Shown here: in pieces, positions 42,190 to 52,295 of the stretch
How the letters are laid out: each line of letters starts with the position of its first letter
Position numbering within the stretch: the stretch's first letter is position 1
Assembly (NCBI GenBank): GCA_030753015.1
Contig: JASMDC010000019.1
Location: 1-62,750 of the forward strand
Source: Candidatus Undinarchaeales archaeon
GTDB lineage: Archaea; SpSt-1190; JASMDC01
Direction of reading: 5' to 3'
Length of the DNA: 62,750 bases
The notes under the pieces: model-generated
Database searches by the model: none
Told to the model about the DNA's origin: nothing
Seen by the model: the letters and a program-made list of their open reading frames with translations, nothing else
Translations under genes and position numbers: made by a program

Positions 42190-43824
42190 ATGCGGTCGCT
42201 GGGTGCCCTGTTGCTCGTCTTCCTTCTCCTCGCCATGGTGGAGGCCGCCGAGCCCGTTGTGAAGTACAGCGGGGCTTCCTTCGATGACAGCCTTTATACG
42301 GGAGAGACGAGCGTGATGCAGGTAAAGGTCACCTCCACTTACGACACCGGTAACGCGCCCAATGTTAACGTCATCCTGGACGCCGCCGAGTCCGGTGGCA
42401 AGCTCAAGCTCTACCGCATCACGTCGCGCGCTTTCACCAAGCGCACCATCCCCTGCTCGGACGCCGCGTACAACCGTCACGAGAACATGAACGTTGCGCT
42501 CACAAAGGGCGTCAACATGTTCCTCTACGCCATCCAGCCATGCGAGAACGTGTTGCCGGGCACCTATGCCCTGGAGTTCAAGGTGGACGGTACAGCCGTC
42601 GTGGAAGAGATAACGGCCAAGGTGCAGTCCCCTATACGGATCTCGGTATCGGCCGGCACCGTCAGGTTGGGCGCTGCTAAGACAATGACCGTCACTATCA
42701 TCAATCGCGGGAACGAGCTTCTGGAGAACGTAGCGATCGAGTTCGCAAGCCCGTTGCCCGGTAAGATCACCATCAAACCCACACGTATCCGGCTGGACGA
42801 GAACCTGCCCCTCAAGGCATCGACGAAGTTCGAGGTGACGGTGAACTCCACACTGGACACCCCTGCCATCGAGTATCCTCTGAACGTGTACGCGTCCTAC
42901 CGGACATTCGAGACCGTGACCACGGTGCGCGAGCCCATCCCGGACAAGGTCATCAAGGTGATCCAGGGTGACAATCCCAAGCTTGACCTGGCCGTACGGG
43001 ACCCGGCCGACATCAACGTGGAGGAGCCCAAGTTCGCCTCCGTTCTTGGTAAGGAGTTCTCCGTGGCGTTCCCCCTCAAGAACATCGGGAAGGGGCAAGC
43101 AGAGAAGTGCACTGTGGAGCTCACCATGCCCCACGGTGTGTTCGTACCCACCAACGTCTCCCGTCCGTACGAGTTCCGTGAGCTTGTCACCGAGGACATG
43201 CTCGTCATCGACATGGGGACACTGGAAGGGGGCGACGAGGGAGATGTCCAGGTCATCTTCCTACCCCTCCTGGTCGAGACCACTCCTCAGGGCACCACTG
43301 AGGTCGACGTCCTGGCCCGGTGCCTGAACATGGCAGAAAAGGAGATGAAGAGCAGGGGTATGACCCTGAAGGTCGGCCTCAAGTTCCCGGAGCCCGAGTT
43401 CGATCTGGGTGCGGACGTACCCGACACAGTGGTCGAGCCTGAGAGCTTCATCACCGCCAAGGTGGCCCTGAAGACACTGGAGTCCCAGAAGTGCACTCTC
43501 CGTGTGAAGTGGCCCATCTACCTCCATTACATGGACACGCTGGGCAGGTTCCAGTGGAGCGCCAATCCCGAGGTGAACGGGACCTACGAGAAGACGCTGC
43601 GGCTCAAGAGCTCCGCGGAGCACCGTTCGACCTCGGACCACGACATCCAAGTCACCGCCACCTGCAAGAACAGCCTTAATGTGACCGCGTCCCAGGAACG
43701 ACGGATCGCTCTACACTACGTCTCGCCCGGTGGACAGCAGGACCTGATCGTTTACGGTATCGTGGGGCTGGGCGCCGTACTGGTCGTGCTTATCGTGCTC
43801 TTCCAGCTAACCAAGAATAGCTAG
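42190..43824 (+). CDS. secreted membrane-anchored protein with CARDB-like domains
   Basis: A 544-aa protein with a signal peptide (LGALLLVFLLLAMVEAAEP). Several Ig-like beta domains carry NEW3/CARDB features (MTVTIINRGNELLENVAIEF, FSVAFPLKNIGKGQAEKCTVEL), and a single C-terminal membrane helix (YGIVGLGAVLVVLIVLFQL) is followed by a very short cytoplasmic end. It is an extracellular protein held in the membrane, of the kind involved in surface assembly or adhesion. TTTTTAATAT at 42159-42168 is its TATA-like box. Its 3' end overlaps the convergent prepilin peptidase gene by 18 bases. Confidence 0.83.
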   Translation: MRSLGALLLVFLLLAMVEAAEPVVKYSGASFDDSLYTGETSVMQVKVTSTYDTGNAPNVNVILDAAESGGKLKLYRITSRAFTKRTIPCSDAAYNRHENMNVALTKGVNMFLYAIQPCENVLPGTYALEFKVDGTAVVEEITAKVQSPIRISVSAGTVRLGAAKTMTVTIINRGNELLENVAIEFASPLPGKITIKPTRIRLDENLPLKASTKFEVTVNSTLDTPAIEYPLNVYASYRTFETVTTVREPIPDKVIKVIQGDNPKLDLAVRDPADINVEEPKFASVLGKEFSVAFPLKNIGKGQAEKCTVELTMPHGVFVPTNVSRPYEFRELVTEDMLVIDMGTLEGGDEGDVQVIFLPLLVETTPQGTTEVDVLARCLNMAEKEMKSRGMTLKVGLKFPEPEFDLGADVPDTVVEPESFITAKVALKTLESQKCTLRVKWPIYLHYMDTLGRFQWSANPEVNGTYEKTLRLKSSAEHRSTSDHDIQVTATCKNSLNVTASQERRIALHYVSPGGQQDLIVYGIVGLGAVLVVLIVLFQLTKNS

Positions 43825-44457
43825 GCGAAAGGGATCCCCGAGCAGCAGGTTCGCTAATACCGAAACGAGGAGGAACGGCGCCATCGGGATCCGCAGTTCC
43901 TGTCCCTCGAGCCTGAAGAGCATGAGCAGCGCCGTGGCAGCTGCGAAGAGCACCGGGACCAGAGCTGTCGTGACATCGCCGTGCAGGAGGAGGAATAGCG
44001 TCGCGCCGATGAGCATGCCCAGGGGCGCGTCTCGTCTGCGGAAGGCCGGTCGGTTTCCTTCGCGCACGACCTGCCAGACGTACCACGCCAGGCCGACGAC
44101 CTGGGCGAGTAGGACGGCGAGCACCAGCACTGCTACGGGGAAGGGGAGGATGGCAGGAAGACGGATCACTACACCGTCGTGGACGAAGCCCTGGACCCTA
44201 AGGGGCGAGAGTAGGCAGAGGGCGCACACCAGCTTCACATCAGCGCCCCCGATGCACCGGGCCCGGTACCACAGGAACACGAGACCGAGCATCAGGAGGT
44301 TTACGGAGAACTGGTCGGGATCATGTCCGATGATTAGATAGGCCACCGCGCCTATCGCTAGGAGCGCATCGGTGATGAGCGGGCGGACCTCGCCCGTGCG
44401 CAGGTCGTCGAGGGAGGCCGCGGCCAGGCCGGCCACGAGCGCGTACAGGCGCCACAC
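43807..44457 (-). CDS. prepilin peptidase (A24 family), last gene of the pilin operon
   Basis: A 216-aa membrane protein with the two catalytic aspartates of A24 peptidases: SLDDLRTGEVRP near residue 17 and CIGGADVKLV near residue 70 (GGAD in place of GxGD). About six to seven helices. It starts with GTG at 44457, next to the stop of the preceding large pilin. Its place at the end of a pilin-only operon suggests it processes these substrates specifically, unlike the longer peptidase at 8684. Confidence 0.87.
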   Translation of the reverse strand: MWRLYALVAGLAAASLDDLRTGEVRPLITDALLAIGAVAYLIIGHDPDQFSVNLLMLGLVFLWYRARCIGGADVKLVCALCLLSPLRVQGFVHDGVVIRLPAILPFPVAVLVLAVLLAQVVGLAWYVWQVVREGNRPAFRRRDAPLGMLIGATLFLLLHGDVTTALVPVLFAAATALLMLFRLEGQELRIPMAPFLLVSVLANLLLGDPFRLAILG

Positions 44458-44458
44458 G

Positions 44459-46708
44459 CTACTTCCACACCTCGAGGTTGAGCACGCCCGCGCCCCTACC
44501 GCCCCGGGGCGCTACGACTCGGTTGACTGACACCACACCGTACTTTGCCTGAGTGGACGGGATGCAGCCGAAGTCCGGGTTCTGACAGTTCGCCATCCCC
44601 TCGGGCTGCTCGCCCACCTCTTGAGCAGGATCTGGATCGGTCATGAAGGGCTCGGCTTGGTATTGTGGATCGTAGCAGAATGTCTCACAGCTCCCCTTAT
44701 CCTCGATACCGCGGACCACGCACACGGCCGGATCGACCTCCGGGTCCCACTCACCGCCGACATCCTCCCCCTCACAGAACGCCGGGTTCATCCCCACGGA
44801 CGTAACTGTGCACCGGCCACCCGGCCCTTCGCCGGGATCGTTCCACGCCCACGCGGTCGTAAGGTGCTCACATGCTTGGAGGGAATCGGCGGCGAGCAAA
44901 CACTCGTCGTTCACCCAGGAACCTCCGACGTCGGGATCGAGGCAGTCAACATCGTTCTCGATCTTCACGGCCACGCATCGCGGATCGGGCAGGTCCTCGG
45001 TCCATTCCGTGTTGCCCGCGGCCTCGCAGGTCTGCTCGTCAGAGATGAGCCAGATAAAACAGGCCGGATCGTTCCAGACGCCGTTGATACCCTCACACGT
45101 TGCCTGGTCAGGCGCTTCTGCGGGAAGTGTCCTGCAGTACTCGGTAGGGAGCCATTCGGCCTCAGCCAACGCGCCCTCGCACGTTGTCTGGTCGGGAACG
45201 GTCGGGAGGAGGCAATCGCCCCGCTCATCATCCCAGAACGTAAGGTACTGCCCGGGATCATCGCCCCAGAACGTGGCCTCCCCATCGAAGGTGGAAGTCG
45301 CCTCCAAGGCTACACCATACGTGCGAGTGGGCACGTCTCCGGTAAAAGTATCACTGTGCTGTATAGCGAACCGGCAGTTGTTGGTTTGCGTGAAGGTGCC
45401 CACGATAGTGGCGCCAGCGAAAGTCTCATCCCCCTGTCTGAAGGTGGTGTACGTGATGGTGGCGGTCACACCGCTAGCGTCCGACACGATCGTGATGGTC
45501 GGTTCCTCACCGGGATCGCATACATTCGGCGAATAGCAGATCGATGTTCCGGCCTGGCACGCGACCACGAGATCATGCTTGAACACAGGACGCCATGAAG
45601 GGGATCCGGGGGTCGCGGGATCCGTGTCGGCGTCGCCATCTGAAGCGACATAATAATCAATGAAGCTGACAAGGCTCCCGTCACACGCCGCCCCGACATG
45701 GACACGGAACCTCGACTCCACGATACCACAGTCGACCGTGTAGACCTCTGACGCACCGTCCATGGTCTGCTGGATAGTCCCCGCGGGGTGCTGTCCGGCC
45801 CCTACAGGGAACCCGCGGTTGGACGTCAGGTACGCATCGGCCGCTGCCCCGAGCGTACCGGAGGATATGTCGCTCTCATCGGGGATGATATCGAAGACGA
45901 CGGTCCCACTATCGTAGCTGTCCGGACAGTTCCCCGCTTTGCAGGCAACGATCGCCACTTGGAGATAGTCCCCGTTAGCATCGACTTTCAACTGGGTGAG
46001 ACCAACATCCCCTGGTGTGTAATCATCTGCCGTCGTCAAATGGAGACACATACCTCCGGGATTCTCCCGGTTGCATGTACCGGTCGAATGACCGGCCTCA
46101 TTGATCTGGAAGACCGCTGCGTTCCTGAGGATGATTCTTGTCAGTTCATTGTCTCCGTATAAGAAACTGCCGTCCATCTCGCGATACCCTGCGGATAAGA
46201 TGCGGCAGTTATTGGCATTTTCCGTCACCGGATCAGTGACAACGCACCGGGGTACTGACGGATCCTCGAACCACTGAGTGTCGACGGGTAACGTGATATC
46301 CCGGTCCACGCCCATGTCCTCGTCCTTGCATACATACATGCTCAGACGCCAGCCATAACCTAGGGAGCCTTCCGTGGTCATCAGAGGTGAGAAGAAGGTT
46401 GGCCCCACCAAGAAGGGATCTAATCCAGTTAGGGCCTCGTCGTCGATAACGTTCAGCCGGTCGATGCCCATCCCCTCGTCATAGTACGAGACACCGTACT
46501 GATAGCTGTTCGGTGAGGAGTCCACCATGGCGGTCATGAAGTCATCGGAGACCATCTTGAGGTCGTACACAGTCTCCCACTCGACCCGATCTTTATTCAC
46601 CTCGGTCTGTATCCGCTCCATGGCGGTGAAGAGAAGAACGAATATCCCTAGTGCGATGAGGATGTCGATGGAGAAGGTCTGCCCTCGTCGACGTCGTCCT
46701 AGCCTCAC
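44459..46708 (-). CDS. large pilin-like protein with Cys/Trp repeats (749 aa)
   Basis: The GTG at 46708 overlaps the stop of the gene before it (GTGA). The signal is RRRRGQTFSIDILIALGIFVLLF: a basic stretch, then a hydrophobic helix, with Asp one place after the usual Glu. The extracellular part has beta-rich domains with the motif C...GG.W....C recurring near residues 510-680 (for example CEGINGVWNDPAC). Cysteines are numerous. It probably forms part of a filament tip or a large surface complex and is anchored until cleaved by the peptidase encoded next to it. Confidence 0.85.
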   Translation of the reverse strand: MRLGRRRRGQTFSIDILIALGIFVLLFTAMERIQTEVNKDRVEWETVYDLKMVSDDFMTAMVDSSPNSYQYGVSYYDEGMGIDRLNVIDDEALTGLDPFLVGPTFFSPLMTTEGSLGYGWRLSMYVCKDEDMGVDRDITLPVDTQWFEDPSVPRCVVTDPVTENANNCRILSAGYREMDGSFLYGDNELTRIILRNAAVFQINEAGHSTGTCNRENPGGMCLHLTTADDYTPGDVGLTQLKVDANGDYLQVAIVACKAGNCPDSYDSGTVVFDIIPDESDISSGTLGAAADAYLTSNRGFPVGAGQHPAGTIQQTMDGASEVYTVDCGIVESRFRVHVGAACDGSLVSFIDYYVASDGDADTDPATPGSPSWRPVFKHDLVVACQAGTSICYSPNVCDPGEEPTITIVSDASGVTATITYTTFRQGDETFAGATIVGTFTQTNNCRFAIQHSDTFTGDVPTRTYGVALEATSTFDGEATFWGDDPGQYLTFWDDERGDCLLPTVPDQTTCEGALAEAEWLPTEYCRTLPAEAPDQATCEGINGVWNDPACFIWLISDEQTCEAAGNTEWTEDLPDPRCVAVKIENDVDCLDPDVGGSWVNDECLLAADSLQACEHLTTAWAWNDPGEGPGGRCTVTSVGMNPAFCEGEDVGGEWDPEVDPAVCVVRGIEDKGSCETFCYDPQYQAEPFMTDPDPAQEVGEQPEGMANCQNPDFGCIPSTQAKYGVVSVNRVVAPRGGRGAGVLNLEVWK

Positions 46709-47175
46709 GGTCCGCACCTCCAGTCCTGAGTATCGATGCACAGGTACATAGTCTTCCCATCGCACTCCATCCTGATAGAGCGCTCGTACACGATGGGATT
46801 CGATGACGGGCTGAACTGGAGCGGGGCATAGGCCTCGTAAGGACCGAAGTACTGCATCTTCGTGTCGTAGACCACGTGTACATAGAACCGCACCGGCCCG
46901 ATCTCCGCCTCCCTGAGGGAATAGGTGAACATGGACGCGTCGCAGGTAATCGTCTTGTTGAGGCGACCTACGGCGAAGTACGGATTCATGGCGGCGGCCA
47001 CCCGCTCAGCCTCGTCGACAGTTCGCTGCTTGAGGGTCTCCTCACGACGATCGTTCCGATGGCCCATGAACTGAGACGCTAGTGCGCTGATGACCACCAT
47101 GTAGATCGCCAGAATGGTCATGAGCTCCAGCGCCAGCTGGCCTCGGTCCGACCGGAGGTGATTTCCCCTACTCAT
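46705..47175 (-). CDS. archaeal pilin-like protein (156 aa)
   Basis: The ATG at 47175 overlaps the upstream stop by a few bases. Canonical class III signal: SDRGQLALELMTILAIYMVVISALASQF with Glu at +5. The short ectodomain (residues 45-156) has three cysteines near the C-terminus. Size and signal are those of ordinary archaeal pilins, so it may be a main or core minor subunit. Confidence 0.85.
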   Translation of the reverse strand: MSRGNHLRSDRGQLALELMTILAIYMVVISALASQFMGHRNDRREETLKQRTVDEAERVAAAMNPYFAVGRLNKTITCDASMFTYSLREAEIGPVRFYVHVVYDTKMQYFGPYEAYAPLQFSPSSNPIVYERSIRMECDGKTMYLCIDTQDWRCGP

Positions 47176-47710
47176 CCTCATCCTCCTTGGGGACGCCCCC
47201 TTCGGCGAACAGGCGCACGCGTCCGTGCCGGCACTGTATCTTGAGCTTGACCGAACCGCAGATGAGGTTACCACAGGTGACCTCAAGCCTGTAGCGCTCT
47301 TCAGGCTCGTCTTTCCACTCACCGATGGAGAATGTGCCGAAGTGTCGCCCGTTCACGTAAGCGGATCCTGTCGGTGGTGCCTGATCGAACTGGGAACGCG
47401 GGACCTCCACCTCGATACCCTGCACCGCACCGCTAGCGAATTCCTCTTCACGGTGACGGACGTTGATATGACGTGACCATGTGAAGACCTGGAGGTGCTC
47501 GGTGTTGTGCGATCCACCGTCACAAGCGTGTTCCAGTGCTAAAGCGAGCTTCTTTGCTATGATCTCCGCACGCTTCGCGGAGTTACGGTCGGCGAGCCGC
47601 TGATTCTCCATCTGGGCCGTGAACAGGAGCATCGCGAAAAGCATGAGCACTGCGGACATGAGCGCCAGTGTTTCTAGTGGCACCTGTCCCCGTTGTGCCC
47701 GAACCATCAT
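47168..47710 (-). CDS. archaeal pilin-like protein (180 aa)
   Basis: The ATG overlaps the stop of the giant pilin (ATGA). Class III signal: AQRGQVPLETLALMSAVLMLFAMLLF with Glu at +5. The ectodomain has a SYVNGRHFGTF-like beta strand set and a Cys pair (CGNLICGSVKLKIQC). Acidic tail. An ordinary-sized pilin. Confidence 0.85.
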   Translation of the reverse strand: MMVRAQRGQVPLETLALMSAVLMLFAMLLFTAQMENQRLADRNSAKRAEIIAKKLALALEHACDGGSHNTEHLQVFTWSRHINVRHREEEFASGAVQGIEVEVPRSQFDQAPPTGSAYVNGRHFGTFSIGEWKDEPEERYRLEVTCGNLICGSVKLKIQCRHGRVRLFAEGGVPKEDEDE

Positions 47711-50592
47711 GTCGCACCCCCCATGACCTTGTCCACGACGACCATACCTTCGCCCGCCTGCCCGGACGTTTCGGGAAGGATCTGACAGCTCACTCCGATG
47801 GTCCCAATCCCTTTGAACACGATGTCGAAGGGTTCGGTCCGAGTCGTGAAGGTGACAGGTACCACTGAATCGGCCAATGGATCGTAAGCAGCGAACCGCT
47901 TGAACCCCTGCTCGCGCCGCACTTCGACCAGCGAGTCCTGGCCCACATCGAGGTCAAGAATCTCGAAGATCTCCTCACCGATGTAGAACTCGATCTCGGA
48001 TGCCGTACCCCACTCGGTCTGTGGGAACTGGACGCCTTTCACGTCGTCGGGATTGATCGTGGCCTTGAAACGCGCCGTCCAGACATTCGTGATTCCGCCA
48101 TTTTCACATGTTACGTCGGTGAGCCTGGTGAGGATGTAGCAGAAACCTGCGCCACCATTGGCATCCTGGTCCCAGAAACCATCGGCCTTGGTGCACAGTC
48201 GCTCGCTGTTCAGTGAGGCGTAAACGCAGCGTAGAGGTAGAGGATCGTCCTGCCAGACCCCGTTGGCCGTGCAGGCCCAATTGGATCGGTCGCCCGTGAG
48301 CACGTCGGCGGGCGTCTTGCATGTGCCGTCATCGGACACGACGGTGAGCGCTTGATTGTCCTTGTTGACGAAGGTCGCTCGCCGGAGTTCCCGGGGACTG
48401 TTGAGCTGTTCGGCACCGAGCATAACCTGGCGCAGGACGGTGGTCACAGCAAGGATTGCGGTCTCGTCGTCGGCCAGATGGAACCGGAACGTCCCCAACC
48501 GCGGGAACACTACCTCGACCGTCTCGTCAGGATCGAGGTCAAGTGATACCTTCGGGCCCCACATGACGGCCTCGTCTTCCTCGATGACACACAGGTCCTG
48601 AGTGACCCTGAGGTTATCGATACAGCCCAGCTCGTCGTGCCAGTGATAGCCCCCGCCGTGAAGCCAAGTCCCACCGGCCGGTTCACACGCCACCTGTGCG
48701 AAATCGCAGCTATCGGTGAAGCTCGACCATGTCCCGGCGGCGTCATCGCACGTCGTTGGGGTGAGCACGCACCCGAGCAGTTCCTCCCACTTACCACCAA
48801 GGTCCTTGCAGGATTCCTCGATGAAGTTGCATGAGCCCGGGCCCACTTCGCACTCCTCCGGTGAGGCCACGTCGGCTAGGGTACAGGACTCGATAGGGAC
48901 GCCCAAGTCGGCCCGAGGTTCGTTCCACTCGCCATTGATGGTACAGAGGCTCTCTGCCGTGTCGACACCGTTCGAGCATCCTAGCTCCTCGGACACTATG
49001 GATACGGACACCGTGTCGGGATTCCTGAAGACGACAACTCCTTCCAGAGGGATAGATACCATGCCAGGATCGATCATCAGCGGATGGACCTCGACCTCGC
49101 GAGTGTCCACGAACACCTCAAGGATGTCATCGGGTACTACGTCGGGATCGCCCGCGATACGGAACCGGTGAACTCCCGAGCGGGTGAAGGTCACCGTGTC
49201 GCTGTCAAGACCGCACGTGAGCACATTCTCGTTCCACACGCCCCCCGCAGTCTGGCAGTCCTCGACGGTGAGAAAGGCAGCAAGGGTGGGGTTCTTGAGA
49301 ATGTAGATACGGTCGTATTTGGGAACCCAGCCCCCGTCATCGCGCTCGCATGCTTCACGGGAGACGGCTCGTTCGGCGATATGACAACCTGCACCGGCGA
49401 CCATATCGCCTCCATTGTCCGTGCAGAGATCGACCACATCACAGATGAATGTGCCAACGTCCCACGAACCAACTGTACCAATGAGTGCATTGCAGGCATC
49501 CTCGGTGCCGATGTCAGCGAAGAACACGCACAGGTCCACGCCATCGGCCCCTGCGCCAGGTCTGAACCGTCCTGCCCGGTCCCGAGTGAGCGCGGGATCA
49601 CCCGCCCTGCAACGGTCCTGGCTCACTGAACGAGAGGGCATGTTGCACACAGTCCCCTCGTCACCGAGGTCCACGATCTCCCCGCCCGCAGCCTCGCACG
49701 GAACTCGGACGTCGCACAGGGGCTCATCGCCTTCGATCCACTCCCCTCCCTCGGCATTGCACGACTCCTGCGTGGCGAGCCCGTCGTAGAACTCGCACAG
49801 GTTGCCAGCATCGTCCGCTTGCTGATACGTCCCCTGCAGTCCGCACATGATCTCGGTGTCGCCGTAGTCGCTGGAGCACCACCCGTTCGCGGACACGAGC
49901 CTGATGCCACAGGATCCGCTCCCCTCGTGCCAAGCACCACCCGCATCATGACATGCCACCGGTGTCATGTCGCAGCCACCAAGGTCATTGTTCCAGACAC
50001 CGCCCGCATTCCCGCAGCCGGTCATGGCGAGCTCGCAGGTCGTGTCGCCCTCGTTCCAGATACCGCTCGCAGCACGACACTCGTCCTCTGCGAGGGTGCA
50101 GACGTCGGGACCTCCAACCCAGGTACCGCCCGCGATCCGGCATGCACGCTCGGCGAGCTCGCAGATGCTGTCTGCACCATCCCACGTACCCCCGGCGCCA
50201 TCCTCGCATGCAGTCTCGGCGTCCAGGTCGGGGAAGCTGTCATGGTTCTCGATGATAATGCGGTCGTTCACGGTAAGATCCGTGATCCGTGCAGGCCATA
50301 ACCCTTCACGTAGCAACTGGACGTTCCGTATCCTTGATGTCGCGTGCACACGCGTGTAAGGCGCGGCAGGGACCTTCACCAAGGCCATGTCGGGGGTCGC
50401 TGGCTCGCACACGGTCTCGATCGCCGTGGCGAGCTCGAACCCCATGGCCCCCAGATGCTTCTCGTCAGCAAGTTGTTCGAACGATATGTACTTCAGCTGC
50501 GCTTGGTAGAGCACGTAGCCGAACATCATGAATATGGCCGTGGCAAGGACCATGAACTCGAGGGCCACCTGACCACGGAAGCGCCTTCTCAC
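47707..50592 (-). CDS. giant pilin-like protein with tandem Cys/Trp repeats (961 aa)
   Basis: GTG 50592 overlaps the previous stop (GTGA); a GTG nine bases upstream is possible. The class III signal is textbook (FRGQVALEFMVLATAIFMMFGYVLY, Glu at +5). After a short stalk come five tandem 21-residue units of the form C..AGG.W.....C, then more single copies of the motif between beta-rich domains (cupredoxin-like segments such as HRFRIAGDPDVVPDDILEVFV). Canonical pilins are under 200 aa, so this is about five times larger. It is likely a structural adhesin on a pilin-type anchor. Confidence 0.87.
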   Translation of the reverse strand: MRRRFRGQVALEFMVLATAIFMMFGYVLYQAQLKYISFEQLADEKHLGAMGFELATAIETVCEPATPDMALVKVPAAPYTRVHATSRIRNVQLLREGLWPARITDLTVNDRIIIENHDSFPDLDAETACEDGAGGTWDGADSICELAERACRIAGGTWVGGPDVCTLAEDECRAASGIWNEGDTTCELAMTGCGNAGGVWNNDLGGCDMTPVACHDAGGAWHEGSGSCGIRLVSANGWCSSDYGDTEIMCGLQGTYQQADDAGNLCEFYDGLATQESCNAEGGEWIEGDEPLCDVRVPCEAAGGEIVDLGDEGTVCNMPSRSVSQDRCRAGDPALTRDRAGRFRPGAGADGVDLCVFFADIGTEDACNALIGTVGSWDVGTFICDVVDLCTDNGGDMVAGAGCHIAERAVSREACERDDGGWVPKYDRIYILKNPTLAAFLTVEDCQTAGGVWNENVLTCGLDSDTVTFTRSGVHRFRIAGDPDVVPDDILEVFVDTREVEVHPLMIDPGMVSIPLEGVVVFRNPDTVSVSIVSEELGCSNGVDTAESLCTINGEWNEPRADLGVPIESCTLADVASPEECEVGPGSCNFIEESCKDLGGKWEELLGCVLTPTTCDDAAGTWSSFTDSCDFAQVACEPAGGTWLHGGGYHWHDELGCIDNLRVTQDLCVIEEDEAVMWGPKVSLDLDPDETVEVVFPRLGTFRFHLADDETAILAVTTVLRQVMLGAEQLNSPRELRRATFVNKDNQALTVVSDDGTCKTPADVLTGDRSNWACTANGVWQDDPLPLRCVYASLNSERLCTKADGFWDQDANGGAGFCYILTRLTDVTCENGGITNVWTARFKATINPDDVKGVQFPQTEWGTASEIEFYIGEEIFEILDLDVGQDSLVEVRREQGFKRFAAYDPLADSVVPVTFTTRTEPFDIVFKGIGTIGVSCQILPETSGQAGEGMVVVDKVMGGAT
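49894..50211 (-). repeat. five tandem 63-bp Cys/Trp repeats
   Basis: Residues 128-233 of the giant pilin read as five units of 20-21 residues with a shared C-x-x-(A/G)GG-x-W and a second Cys about seven residues later. The same module occurs singly or in pairs in the 44459 and 52283 pilins. Confidence 0.75.
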
Positions 50593-52295
50593 GGACAGCA
50601 CCTCTTACCGTTGCACGTGCGCATGGCATGCCTGATGAGCGGGTACACGCGCAGTACACGCAGGAAACATTCGTCGTCGACGGGACACCTTGTGAGTGTG
50701 TGATACCCGGCGTCGGTGTACGCATCGTCCGTGGCCCACTTATGCATGATTGTCGTGAAATTGTGGATGCCGCGCTGGTCCGGAAGGTCCTCAGCCAGTA
50801 TCTCCGCGAGAGATATTGTACTGCCGTCAGCCAGGTTGACCTGGTGGTAGTCCGTGGGGTAGAAATCGTTTGCTTCCATACGGCAGGCGATATTGTAGAA
50901 GGCCCATACGTCGAAATCAGCGAGATGATAATCGCATACGGTATCGCCCGATGACAGGTACTCATCTCCCACTCCCAGATGGACGGGGAGCTTCGTCACC
51001 ATGCTACCGTCCTCGCCAAGGAGCTCTATCTCTCCGTCGTACATGGTCGTGGGAAGCAGGCTGCTCAATCCGTTCTCCACGATTGTCTGGAACCTGCACC
51101 GGGAGCGCATAACGACGCCCTCTGCTGCTCCGAACGTATCAGGATCGTTGCCGTCTATCGCCAGTGAGTAAGCGCATGGATAGCATGTATCCACGGGATA
51201 CAGGTCGTCGTAATCGGTCTCACCGTGCGAGCACGCGCCGCATGGCGTGGCTTCCGCCTCCTCTGGCTCCTGAACCCCGCTGTAGAGACCGTACCAACTC
51301 TGTGGGTAGGTAAGGCCCGTGTCCTCGTCCACAGCAAAGAAACCCTCGATGAACTCATCATTTTCCGGATCAGTGTACCGCGAGCAGGTGTTGCTGATAT
51401 GGATTCCGAACGCCCGACGAAGGATGTCCCGCGGGTCCGGCGGTTCCGCACCTTCTTCGCCGCCTTCACCACCGCCTCCGCCGTCAATTTCACAGAACTC
51501 CTCGAAGGCGTGGCCCCGGGGGATACCGTAGGGCCCGAGGGTTAAATGGTCGCTGAGAATGCACATCCCAAGCTCTACCGCAGCGCAGAGCGACCGGGCA
51601 GGACCGCAGGCCTTCCCCGCCTCGCGTGCGTACGTTGCAAGTTTTGACATGTTCACCGCATAGTCGACGTTGACGTCCGGCAGCTCCATCTCGCAGCATC
51701 CTATGTTGTACCCCACTGGGGGTGCGTATGAGTTGTACTGTCCGATATCAATCTCTTCCAGGGTGAGCACTGGTTCGGGATCCCCCTCGACCTCAGGTGC
51801 AGGTTCGTCAGGATCGGCGGCGGGGGCGTTATCAGAGGGCTCGAACCGCAACCGTAGCCGGGGCATGCTCCTGAGCCGAGCGGCCACCTCACCCTTCCAG
51901 TCGTCGTCACCCGGACCATCGATCAACGGTGGGTATTGCTCGCGAGCAGCATCGACGATGGACTGGAAGTCATTGGGACAGTTCGTCCCGAGGTTCATGG
52001 TATCGTAACGATTGTTGAGCATGAGTGGCAGGTCCACGACGCTGTGGCCGAATAGCTCCCCGGGAACCCCGCTCCATGCACCAATAGCAGCGAATCCTCC
52101 ATCCACGACCCCTATCTCGAGAGCTGTCTTGTGATAACGAAGGAGATTGATAGCAGCGCGTTCCTCGAGGTCGATTGTGGCCCGTGCCGAGCGTGCCTGG
52201 TTGATCGTGGCCACTTCCAGCACTCCGTACGCGATGACGATGAAGATCGCCAGAGAGATGAATCCCTGCCGCTCGCGTCGGTCTACTCCCGCCAT
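50589..52295 (-). CDS. large pilin-like protein lacking the +5 acidic residue (568 aa)
   Basis: ATG 52295 overlaps the end of the previous gene by 13 bases. The N-terminal signal is RRERQGFISLAIFIVIAYGVLEV. It is prepilin-like but has no Glu or Asp in the first six places, recalling GspK/PilX-type minor pilins that initiate assembly. The ectodomain is large with many cysteines (GYNIGCCEMELP, CGPARSLCAAVELGMCIL, CNGKRCCP at the end) and a run of glycines near residue 280. Confidence 0.82.
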   Translation of the reverse strand: MAGVDRRERQGFISLAIFIVIAYGVLEVATINQARSARATIDLEERAAINLLRYHKTALEIGVVDGGFAAIGAWSGVPGELFGHSVVDLPLMLNNRYDTMNLGTNCPNDFQSIVDAAREQYPPLIDGPGDDDWKGEVAARLRSMPRLRLRFEPSDNAPAADPDEPAPEVEGDPEPVLTLEEIDIGQYNSYAPPVGYNIGCCEMELPDVNVDYAVNMSKLATYAREAGKACGPARSLCAAVELGMCILSDHLTLGPYGIPRGHAFEEFCEIDGGGGGEGGEEGAEPPDPRDILRRAFGIHISNTCSRYTDPENDEFIEGFFAVDEDTGLTYPQSWYGLYSGVQEPEEAEATPCGACSHGETDYDDLYPVDTCYPCAYSLAIDGNDPDTFGAAEGVVMRSRCRFQTIVENGLSSLLPTTMYDGEIELLGEDGSMVTKLPVHLGVGDEYLSSGDTVCDYHLADFDVWAFYNIACRMEANDFYPTDYHQVNLADGSTISLAEILAEDLPDQRGIHNFTTIMHKWATDDAYTDAGYHTLTRCPVDDECFLRVLRVYPLIRHAMRTCNGKRCCP

